Source: Defluviimonas salinarum (GTDB taxonomy: Bacteria > Pseudomonadota > Alphaproteobacteria > Rhodobacterales > Rhodobacteraceae). From it: DNA of 64,000 nucleotides. The position numbers and the translations under genes were made by a program. The notes under the pieces are model-generated. The model worked only from the letters and a program-made list of their open reading frames with translations. It had not been told where the DNA came from and did no database searches. Of the stretch, positions 16,052 to 22,327 are shown one piece after another. Positions within the stretch are counted from its first letter, which is position 1; every line of letters begins with the position of its first letter. The stretch covers positions 347,815 to 411,814 of the forward strand of contig NZ_JAPDOG010000001.1 in assembly GCF_026013545.1 (NCBI RefSeq), in the 5' to 3' direction.

Positions 16052-16311
16052 ATCCTTCAAGCCGCCTGAAGCGGCCCTTGAAGCCGAACTACCGCCAAGC
16101 AGCAGAAACGAAAGGGAAAAACCGAATCCTTCAAATCCTTCAATCTTTCAAGAGGACCCCTTTTCCCTATACGTGTACGCGCGCGGTTTAACATTGGGAG
16201 AGAGGTACCCATTGAAATATTGAATAATTGAAAGATTATATATTACACATACAGGACAACCACTTAGGGGCGGAAATCCTTCAAGACGCCCCTATGAAGG
16301 TTCTGAAGGAT
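16052..16311. repeat. Iteron-like ATCCTTCAA repeats; candidate phage origin
   Basis: This 390-base gap without genes carries ATCCTTCAA exactly at 16052-16060, 16126-16134, 16135-16143 and 16276-16284, a near copy (ATCTTTCAA) at 16143-16151 and an inverted near copy at 16303-16311. Three copies are tandem (9- and 8-base steps). Between them lies strongly AT-rich DNA (about 16205-16255), unlike the surrounding GC-rich genes. Repeats, an easily melted segment and a primase gene directly upstream are the parts of a replication origin. An alternative is a regulatory region for the downstream operon. Confidence 0.55.
16212..16240 (+). promoter_or_regulatory. Candidate sigma-70 promoter
   Basis: TTGAAA (16212-16217), a 17-base spacer and ATTATA (16235-16240) in the AT-rich gap before the RuvC-like gene. 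It would give a long leader of about 190 bases for the operon starting at 16436. The AT-richness of the stretch makes chance matches more likely. Confidence 0.4.
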
Positions 16312-16435
16312 TTGCCGGGCGGCCCAGCTGCCCAGCCCATGAACTGACCAGACCACCCTTCGGGGCCTGGCGAGACCGCAGCCTTCACCGGCCAGCCCGC
16401 TCGCCTCGCTCACAAACGCGAAGAGGAGGTCTCTC

Positions 16436-16924
16436 ATGACCCAATCCCACGAACACCCGCGCTGCATCCTTGCGCTCGATCTCGGCACCACCACCGGCTG
16501 GGCGCTACGCAGCCACGGTGGGCTGATCACCAGCGGCACCGCCAGCTTCCGGCCCGGGCGCTATGACGGCGGTGGCATGCGCTATCTCCGCTTCACCAAC
16601 TGGCTTACCGAACTGGACCGGCTGTCTGGGCCCATCGCGGCTATCTGGTTCGAGGAGGTCCGCCGCCATGCCGGAACCGACGCGGCCCATGTCTATGGCG
16701 GGCTGATGGCCTCGCTCACCAGCTGGGGCGAGCTGCGGGGCATCCCCTACGGAGGCGTGCCGGTGGGCACGATCAAGCGGCACGCCACCGGCAAGGGCAA
16801 CGCCCCGAAGCAGGCCATGATCGATGCGGCCCGCGCAAAGGGCTTCAGCCCCGAAGACGACAACGAGGCCGATGCCATCGCCATCCTGCTCTGGGCCCTC
16901 GAGGCCCGGGGAGGTGCGGCATGA
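16436..16924 (+). CDS. RuvC-like Holliday junction resolvase
   Basis: A 162-aa RNase H-fold protein in the phage RuvC-like group. The first acidic residue is in ALDLGTTTGW (Asp15), the second in IWFEEV (Glu73), and the C-terminal acidic cluster is EDDNEADAIA (Asp141, Asp142, Asp146). These match the catalytic carboxylates of RuvC. AGAGGAGGT precedes the ATG. It would resolve branched DNA before packaging. It overlaps the next small gene by four bases. Confidence 0.88.
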   Translation: MTQSHEHPRCILALDLGTTTGWALRSHGGLITSGTASFRPGRYDGGGMRYLRFTNWLTELDRLSGPIAAIWFEEVRRHAGTDAAHVYGGLMASLTSWGELRGIPYGGVPVGTIKRHATGKGNAPKQAMIDAARAKGFSPEDDNEADAIAILLWALEARGGAA

Positions 16925-17118
16925 GGTTCCATCCCAAGGGCTATGGCGGCCAGCGTCGGTCGCCTGATGAGGTGAAGCGCGACGGTTGGCGCGAACAGGG
17001 CCTGCTGGCTGTCAGCGTGGATGACCAGCGCCTGACCTGGCCCGAGCGCGAACTCGTCGAGCAGCTGGGCACGCGGCTCTATGGTCCGCGCCCGGTCGAG
17101 GATCTGCGCCATGGCTGA
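16921..17118 (+). CDS. Small phage protein, unknown function
   Basis: A 65-aa charged protein (MRFHPKGYGGQRRSPDEVKR start) with no recognised domain. It is tightly packed: its ATG overlaps the RuvC-like stop by four bases and its end overlaps the DUF6362 gene by eight. WPERELVEQLGTRLYG near 40-55 is helix-turn-helix-like but too short to call. Placed here by operon logic rather than homology. Confidence 0.65.
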   Translation: MRFHPKGYGGQRRSPDEVKRDGWREQGLLAVSVDDQRLTWPERELVEQLGTRLYGPRPVEDLRHG

Positions 17119-17497
17119 GCACAACTGGACCGCCGAGGACGTCGCCGATCATTTCGAGGAGGCGTTCCGAACCCTGCGCAAGCTGCCGCCGGTGAAGGTG
17201 CAGGGCTATTTCAACGCCTGGCCGCAGGTCATCCGCACCGAGCGCGAGATCCTCGCGATGGAGCCCGAACCGATGCGGGTCTGGCCCTCGGCCGCTGCGA
17301 TCTCGCGGCTCGAGCAGACCTTCGACTGGGTGCTCTGGCTCGGCGAGAGTGAACGCCGCCTGATCTGGTGGCGTGCCGCCCGGCGGCCGTGGAAGCAGAT
17401 CACCCATGAGCTGGGCGTCGACCGCAGCACCGCATGGCGGCAGCACAAGCTCGCGCTCACCAAGATTGCCGCGCGGCTGAATGCTGCGGCTGCATGA
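17111..17497 (+). CDS. DUF6362 family HTH protein
   Basis: A 128-aa protein starting at ATG 17111. The C-terminal part reads WKQITHELGVDRSTAWRQHKLAL, a sigma-like helix-turn-helix (about 98-118), and the middle has the family-like ISRLEQTFDWVLWLGESERRLIWWRA. This fits DUF6362 phage proteins, thought to be DNA-binding regulators. It ends the early/replication operon and is followed immediately by a 14-bp perfect palindrome, a plausible target for such a regulator. A late-gene activator role is possible but unproven. Confidence 0.8.
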   Translation: MAEHNWTAEDVADHFEEAFRTLRKLPPVKVQGYFNAWPQVIRTEREILAMEPEPMRVWPSAAAISRLEQTFDWVLWLGESERRLIWWRAARRPWKQITHELGVDRSTAWRQHKLALTKIAARLNAAAA

Positions 17498-17534
17498 AGT
17501 GTTGCAACACTTTGATCTTCGACAGCTGCAACAC
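17498..17534. promoter_or_regulatory. 14-bp palindrome plus half site
   Basis: AGTGTTGCAACACT (17498-17511) is a perfect palindrome starting on the base after the DUF6362 stop, and the half site TGCAACAC recurs at 17527-17534. The remainder of the 370-base gap up to 17867 holds no convincing gene. Likely a regulator-binding site upstream of the methyltransferase operon. Confidence 0.5.
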
Positions 17535-17793
17535 ATCCGTGCTATCTGAAGGATATGATGGGGAGAGTACGTCGGAAGACGGCTCTCCCCGTTTCCATTC
17601 GCGCGGACCGGCGACAGCAGGGCCGACGCGATGCGCATTTCCCTGAAATCGGCGGGTCCTTCCCGGCGTCCATCCTATACGGGCGGGCGAAGCGCGAGGG
17701 TTTCCCAGTGACACCCCGGAAAATACGCGTTTCGTTTCGCTTGGGCCACTGCGGCAACGAGCACAGGGTCTGACCGCCGGAAACCCCATTGCT

Positions 17794-17827
17794 GAACCGA
17801 AACGGCCCCGCGGGGTCATTTCGGTTC
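17794..17827 (+). promoter_or_regulatory. Long symmetric hairpin before methyltransferase gene
   Basis: GAACCGAAA (17794-17802) pairs perfectly with TTTCGGTTC (17819-17827), and the interior contains the palindrome CCCCGCGGGG, so the 34-base element is almost completely self-complementary. It ends 40 bases before ATG 17868. It may be a terminator-like attenuator, an RNA leader structure, or a binding site. A long T-run is absent. Confidence 0.55.
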
Positions 17828-17867
17828 CGGCCCCCATTTCGCTGCCCGGCACCCCAAGGACATTCCC

Positions 17868-19094
17868 ATGGACGTCGTCGACCTGCCGCTCGAGCAGATC
17901 ATTCCCTATGCGCGCAATCCCCGACGCAACGAGCAGGCCGTCGCCACGGTCGCGGCCTCGATCCAGGAGTTCGGGTGGCGTCAGCCCATCGTCGTGGACG
18001 AGGCGATGGTCGTACTGGCCGGACACACAAGGCTGGAGGCGGCGCGCAAGCTCGGCTTCAAGACCGCGCCGGTGCATGTCGCCAAGGGGCTGACCGCGTC
18101 GCAGGCCCGCGCCTTCCGGATCATGGACAACCGCTCGGGCGAGAATGCCGAATGGGACAAGGACCTCTTGAACCTCGAACTGGCGGACCTGCTGGAGGCG
18201 GATTTCGACCTCGGACTGACCGGCTTCACCGAGGACGAGGTGAACGCGCTGATGTCGAGCCTCGATGCGGGCACTGGTCCGCAGGAAGGCGAAGACGAGA
18301 TCCCGGAAACCCCGGAAGATCCCGTCAGCCGCCCCGGCGATCTCTGGCTTCTGGGGCACCACCGGCTTCTCTGTGGTGACAGCACGGTCGCCACCGATGT
18401 CGAGCGGCTGCTCGGCCCGGTGAAGCCGCTGCTGATGGTCACCGATCCGCCTTACGGCGTGGAATACGACCCGGGCTGGCGCAACCAGGCGGGGGCGGCC
18501 AAGACCAAGCGCACTGGCAAGGTGCTGAACGACGACCGCGCCGACTGGCGTGAGGCCTGGGCACTGTTCCCGGGCGATGTGGCCTATGTCTGGCACGGCG
18601 CGCTGCACGCGGCGACCGTGGCGGAAAGCCTCGAGGTCGCGGGCTTCACCATCCGGTCCCAGATCATCTGGGCCAAGGAGCGGCTGGTTCTGAGCCGGGG
18701 CGATTATCACTGGCAGCACGAACCCGCGTGGTACGCCGTGCGTAAGTCCGGCAAGGGCCATTGGGCGGGCGACCGCAAGCAGACGACGCTCTGGCACATC
18801 TCGGGCAAGGATCAGGACGAAAAGACCGTCCACGGCACACAGAAGCCTGTGGAATGCATGCGTCGGCCGATCCTCAACAATTCGAGCCCGGGTCAGGCGA
18901 TCTACGAGCCCTTCATGGGATCGGGCACCACGCTGATCGCGGCCGAGACCACGGGCCGCGTCTGCCTCGGCATCGAGCTGAACCCGGCCTATGTCGATGT
19001 GGCCGTCCAGCGCTGGCAGAAATTCACCGGGAAGCAGGCCGTCCTCGATGGGGATGGAACGCCCTACGACGACATCAAGACCAAAGACCGCTGA
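17868..19094 (+). CDS. ParB-domain / DNA methyltransferase fusion (N4/N6, beta class)
   Basis: A 408-aa protein. Residues 1-90 are a ParB/Srx-like domain (IIPYARNPRR, AGHTRLEAA at 51-59); the remainder is an adenine-N6 or cytosine-N4 methyltransferase with DPPY (193-196) ahead of the SAM-binding FMGSGT (349-354), the beta-class order. Phages use such enzymes to protect their DNA from host restriction or to mark genomes. AAGGA precedes ATG 17868. The cytosine methyltransferase gene follows after three bases. The ParB part is NTP-binding in the family; what it adds here is unknown. A second, related fusion is at 61867. Confidence 0.92.
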   Translation: MDVVDLPLEQIIPYARNPRRNEQAVATVAASIQEFGWRQPIVVDEAMVVLAGHTRLEAARKLGFKTAPVHVAKGLTASQARAFRIMDNRSGENAEWDKDLLNLELADLLEADFDLGLTGFTEDEVNALMSSLDAGTGPQEGEDEIPETPEDPVSRPGDLWLLGHHRLLCGDSTVATDVERLLGPVKPLLMVTDPPYGVEYDPGWRNQAGAAKTKRTGKVLNDDRADWREAWALFPGDVAYVWHGALHAATVAESLEVAGFTIRSQIIWAKERLVLSRGDYHWQHEPAWYAVRKSGKGHWAGDRKQTTLWHISGKDQDEKTVHGTQKPVECMRRPILNNSSPGQAIYEPFMGSGTTLIAAETTGRVCLGIELNPAYVDVAVQRWQKFTGKQAVLDGDGTPYDDIKTKDR

Positions 19095-19097
19095 GGG

Positions 19098-20279
19098 ATG
19101 GATGACCTGGCTTTACCTTCCGCAGGCCTGCCTGGCGGAACAGGCGACGCATGCCTGTTCGGCCTCTCGCTCTGCTCCGGCGCTGGCGGTCTCGACCTCG
19201 GCCTCACCATCGCCTTGCCCGGATATCGAACTGTGGGCCATGTCGAACGGGAAACCTTCGCCGCATCCACTCTCGTGGCGCGGATGGAAGACTCGTCCCT
19301 GGATCACGCACCTGTCTGGGACGACGTTGGAACCTTCGACGGCCGCCCGTGGCGCGGCGCGGTGGACATCGTCACTGCGGGCTATCCGTGCCAGCCGTTT
19401 TCCGTCGCGGGCAAACGCCGGGGCGCGGACGACCCGCGCCATCTCTGGCCGCATGTCGCCCGCATCATCGGCGAGGTCGAACCGCCCTTCGTCTTCCTTG
19501 AGAATGTCGCCCATCATCTCCGCCTCGGCTTCCCCGAAGTCGCCAGCGGACTGGTCGGCATGGGCTACCGCCTTGCGGCAGGCCTCTTCACGGCGGCGGA
19601 AGTCGGCGCGCCCCACAAGCGCGAGCGGCTCTTCATCCTCGCCATCCGCGAAGACGACGAGCTGGCCGACCCCGCGCGCCTGCTCTGGGACCCGGTCGAG
19701 TGGCGGGAACCGGACGGAACTGCTGCGCTTGTGGCCGACGCCGAGGGCCAGTGCGAACGAAAACCGACAGACGAAGCCGACGCCCTCGCAGGCAGCGGGT
19801 CAGCACGGCATGAATCTCGCGACAACGGCCGCGATGTGGCCGACGCCACAGACGGACAGCTTTCGGAGCCGGGGCGGCGACAGGCGCGACGAAAAGGGTC
19901 TGGACAGGATGGCACGGGATTGGCCGACGCCGATGGCAACGGACGGAAACAAGCCGAGCGCCGGCAACCGCCGGACGGCGGACCTCACCCATGCCAGTCA
20001 GATGTGGATGACGCCGACGGCACGGGATCACAAGGATGGCGCGACGACGCTGGCGAATACGCCCGTGAACGGCCTGCTTGGCCGCCAGGTCCTGGTGACG
20101 CCGATGGCTGGGAGCGATACCTCCGAGCCGCGCCGAACCTTGAACCCGCTGTTCGTCGAGGCGCTGATGGGCTGGCCCACCGGGTGGACCGGCTTCGCCT
20201 CTGTGGCAACGGCGTGGTCCCCCTGGTTGCGGCGCATGCGCTTCGAACTCTGGCAGCTGAACTGCTGGCCGATGGATGA
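19098..20279 (+). CDS. DNA (cytosine-5) methyltransferase
   Basis: A 393-aa C5-methyltransferase: motif I SLCSGAGGLDLGL (24-36), the catalytic loop GYPCQPFS (Cys98), ENV (135-137), the KRERLFILA motif near 176, and a motif X-like RLCGNGVVPLVA close to the C-terminus. The region between about 205 and 350 is a low-complexity Ala/Asp/Gly/Arg-rich target region. Strikingly, the same DNA (19729-20292) read in another frame gives protein-like sequence too (see separate entry). It works next to the N4/N6 enzyme, giving the phage two different modifications. Confidence 0.9.
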   Translation: MDDLALPSAGLPGGTGDACLFGLSLCSGAGGLDLGLTIALPGYRTVGHVERETFAASTLVARMEDSSLDHAPVWDDVGTFDGRPWRGAVDIVTAGYPCQPFSVAGKRRGADDPRHLWPHVARIIGEVEPPFVFLENVAHHLRLGFPEVASGLVGMGYRLAAGLFTAAEVGAPHKRERLFILAIREDDELADPARLLWDPVEWREPDGTAALVADAEGQCERKPTDEADALAGSGSARHESRDNGRDVADATDGQLSEPGRRQARRKGSGQDGTGLADADGNGRKQAERRQPPDGGPHPCQSDVDDADGTGSQGWRDDAGEYARERPAWPPGPGDADGWERYLRAAPNLEPAVRRGADGLAHRVDRLRLCGNGVVPLVAAHALRTLAAELLADG

Positions 20280-20292
20280 GGCAGCGGCATGA
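19729..20292 (+). other. Overlapping second reading frame inside the C5-methyltransferase gene
   Basis: In the frame one base upstream of the methyltransferase frame's neighbour, the DNA reads LWPTPRASAN, AMWPTPQTDS, WPTPMATDG, MTPTARDHKDG and then NPLFVEALMGWPTGWT to a stop at 20292. WPTP repeats followed by a LNPxFVExLMGxPxGWT block are a known pattern in phage proteins linked to cytosine methyltransferases. The main frame also carries a good motif X, so both frames look constrained. This may be dual coding, an alternative C-terminus reached by frameshift, or a decayed domain. No clear start with a ribosome site was found for it. Confidence 0.5.
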
Positions 20293-20513
20293 AACAGTCG
20301 CACCTCATGTCGCTGGTCGAGGCCGTCGCCAACGTGATCGTGGGCTACGGCGTTGCGGTCGTCACACAGATCCTGATCTTCCCGTTCTTCGGGCTGCACA
20401 CGACGCTGGCGCAAAACCTGAAGATGGGCGCGGTGTTCACGGTGGTGAGCATTGCGCGGTCCTACGTCCTGCGGCGGCTGTTCGAGGCAATACGGGTGCG
20501 GAGCGCCAAATGA
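20289..20513 (+). CDS. Small membrane protein (DUF7220-like)
   Basis: A 74-aa protein with a long hydrophobic segment (VEAVANVIVGYGVAVVTQIL, about 10-29) and a second (about 45-60, MGAVFTVVSIARSYVL), ending basic (RRLFEAIRVRSAK). The pattern fits DUF7220-type phage membrane proteins. It begins nine bases after the C5-methyltransferase stop and lies within the end of the overlapping frame by four bases. Function unknown. Convergent with the DUF3489 gene. Confidence 0.75.
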   Translation: MKQSHLMSLVEAVANVIVGYGVAVVTQILIFPFFGLHTTLAQNLKMGAVFTVVSIARSYVLRRLFEAIRVRSAK

Positions 20514-20518
20514 TCGAC

Positions 20519-20541
20519 CGCCGCCCCGGCGGGACGGCGGC
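20519..20541. terminator. GC-rich hairpin between convergent genes
   Basis: CCGCCG-CCC / GGG-A-CGGCGG with a four-base loop and one bulged A lies between the convergent ends of the genes at 20289 and 20566. It lacks a T-tract on either strand, so a bidirectional terminator is likely but not certain. Confidence 0.45.
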
Positions 20542-20565
20542 CATCGACTTGTCGGGGTCGTTGCG

Positions 20566-21078
20566 TCAGGCGGCAGGAAGTTTGTACACGCGCCCCCGAT
20601 CCTCGACCTTTTCCGAGGTCACCTCGAGCCCGAGTTTCTTCTTCAGCGCCCCGGCCATCGCGCCGCGCACCGTGTGCGACTGCCAGCCCGTTGCCGCCAT
20701 GATCTCTTCGATGGTCGCGCCGTCCGGCGCGCGCAGCATGGCGATGAGGGTCGCTTGCTTGGTGCCTTCGCGCGGCGTGCGCGTCTTGGGCGCGGGTTCG
20801 GGGGCAGCGGCGGTGTCCGGTTCGATGCCGATGGCGGCAAGGCCTGCGTCGGTGGCAACCAGTGTGACGCCGTGGCCGTCGCCGGTCTCGCGCCAGACAG
20901 GTTCGCCTTTGCGCATGTTCGCCTCGACCTCCTCGAGGAAGCCCTTGGCGAGCATCGCGCCAACCACCTTGGCGGCGGCGCCGCCCCGCAGGCTCTCGGG
21001 CAGCGGCAGGGCGATGTGCTCGGGCCGCTGTGCGGCGGCGCTGAGAATGATGGCTTGGGTATCGGAAAGCTCGATCAT
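20566..21078 (-). CDS. DUF3489 protein
   Basis: A 170-aa protein. The C-terminal ~70 residues are a DUF3489 winged-helix domain: TKQATLIAMLRAPDGATIEEIM, then GWQSHTVRGAMAGALKKKLGLEV. The N-terminal ~75 residues form a separate helical domain (LSDTQAIILSAAAQRPEHIALPL), and a Pro-rich linker joins them. It is transcribed against the main operon as first of a leftward group of small genes' neighbours (20566-21615 are all leftward). DNA binding is expected from the fold; target unknown. A short DUF3489 relative occurs at 61436 in the second integrase module. Confidence 0.88.
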   Translation of the reverse strand: MIELSDTQAIILSAAAQRPEHIALPLPESLRGGAAAKVVGAMLAKGFLEEVEANMRKGEPVWRETGDGHGVTLVATDAGLAAIGIEPDTAAAPEPAPKTRTPREGTKQATLIAMLRAPDGATIEEIMAATGWQSHTVRGAMAGALKKKLGLEVTSEKVEDRGRVYKLPAA

Positions 21079-21172
21079 GGGGTCGTCTCCGTGCTCGGGC
21101 CCGCATCATGCGGTCCCTTCTACGACCCTAAGCCGCGCCCGCGCGCGGCGGAGGTTCCGGATAAGCCGGAGG

Positions 21173-21424
21173 TCAGTCTGCAAATTCGCCTTCGCCAAAC
21201 GCACTGTCAGTGATGCGCTTCAAAAGGCTCGCGTAGTGTTCGAGGGTGCCGACCTGGCCCCAATTGATCTCGTCGGGATGGGCGTTGAAATGGTCATCGC
21301 TCAGCCCCTGCAGGCGGGCGAGCATCGCGTCGATCTCGGCCTTCTTTTCAATGAAGGCCGCCAGTGCGGCTTCTTGGTTCCGGCGGGCCTTTTCGGCGCG
21401 GAGTTGGTGGCGGTCGGTCATCAT
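21173..21424 (-). CDS. Small phage protein, unknown function
   Basis: An 83-aa charged, fully helical protein (KARRNQEAALAAFIEKKAEI, then DAMLARLQGLSDDHFN), with no recognised domain. It is co-directional with the gene at 21433 (eight bases apart) and DUF3489. Two ATGs in a row open the frame; either may serve. Probably a small regulatory or structural accessory protein; real because it fits tightly in the leftward group. Confidence 0.7.
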   Translation of the reverse strand: MMTDRHQLRAEKARRNQEAALAAFIEKKAEIDAMLARLQGLSDDHFNAHPDEINWGQVGTLEHYASLLKRITDSAFGEGEFAD

Positions 21425-21432
21425 CTTGCCCC

Positions 21433-21615
21433 TCAGTTCTTCTGCTCGATCATCGCGAGGATCGCGCAGGCCATGCCGCCCAGAAACTCGCCGCGCCGGA
21501 AGACGATCTCGTCGATCTCGGTCGCGCGGGTGATGGCGGGATCGACCTGAAGGTCGGCGGCCATGTGCGGCAGCAGGCGGACGGCTTGAAGGTTGTAGCG
21601 TTCGGCGAGGGTCAT
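21433..21615 (-). CDS. Small phage protein, unknown function
   Basis: A 60-aa protein. I place the start at ATG 21615 (MTLAERYNLQAVRLL) because CGGAG stands about seven bases upstream, rather than at the earlier ATG 21636. The C-terminal GGMACAILAMIEQ segment is weakly hydrophobic. First gene of the leftward group 21615-20566. No domain recognised. Confidence 0.6.
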   Translation of the reverse strand: MTLAERYNLQAVRLLPHMAADLQVDPAITRATEIDEIVFRRGEFLGGMACAILAMIEQKN

Positions 21616-21730
21616 GGCAGGCTCCGTGGGGTGCATCGTTTTCGTAGGATCAGCTTCGCTCTGCCGGGGCGCGTCATCCAGTATAATCGCAGCAATTACA
21701 TGACTTTAATCGGAGCGCGCGGATCATCTC

Positions 21731-22327
21731 ATGTCGTCAGCCACGCAACCCATCGGCGTTATCGCGCGGCTCCTCGATCTCTCGGAGCGCCGCGTCCAGC
21801 AGCTGAGCCGCGAGGGCGTTATCCCAAAGGCCGAGCGCGGCCAGTACGACCTGATCGGATCGGTGCGCGGCTATGTCCGCTATCTGCGCGATCAGGCCAC
21901 GAAGGCGCAGGCCGGTACGCCGGATTACGCGGCCGAGCGGGCGCGCTTCATTCGGGCGCGGGCTGATCTCGCCGAGATGGAAGCCGAGGAAAAGCGTGGC
22001 GCGCTGATTGCGGCCGAAGAGATCGAGGCCGCCTGGATCGCCGTTCTGGCGCTTCTGCGCACCCGCTTGCTCGCGCTGCCGGACCGGTTGGCGCCGCAGG
22101 TTTTTGAACAATCAACCGTCGGATACACCCGGAACCTGATCCGAATGACCATCCGCGAGGTGCTCGATGATCTCGCGCAGCCAGATGTCCAACTCGAAGC
22201 CAGCGCTGACATTGACGGGCTCCCCGATCCTGAAGCGGACGGTGGAGACGGCGCTGAAGGTGCTGCGCCCGCCGCCGGAACTGACGATCAGCGATTGGGC
22301 GGATCAGAACCGACGGCTGAGCTCTGA
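21731..22327 (+). CDS. Terminase small subunit (Nu1-like)
   Basis: A 198-aa packaging protein. An N-terminal winged-helix (PIGVIARLLDLSERRVQQLS, 7-26; then EGVIPKAERGQYDLIGSVRGYVRYL) resembles the lambda Nu1/DUF1441 DNA-binding domain; a long helix (about 65-110) would mediate oligomerisation. It recognises the packaging start site and delivers DNA to the large subunit. The last 161 bases overlap the start of the large-subunit gene in another frame, and the C-terminal Gly/Ala/Asp-rich tail lies wholly in this overlap. First gene of the late operon. Confidence 0.88.
   Translation: MSSATQPIGVIARLLDLSERRVQQLSREGVIPKAERGQYDLIGSVRGYVRYLRDQATKAQAGTPDYAAERARFIRARADLAEMEAEEKRGALIAAEEIEAAWIAVLALLRTRLLALPDRLAPQVFEQSTVGYTRNLIRMTIREVLDDLAQPDVQLEASADIDGLPDPEADGGDGAEGAAPAAGTDDQRLGGSEPTAEL

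Noticed and set aside
17555-17773. 72-aa open frame in the gap before the methyltransferase
   Set aside because: No ribosome site, Arg-rich composition, no conserved pattern; the gap looks regulatory.
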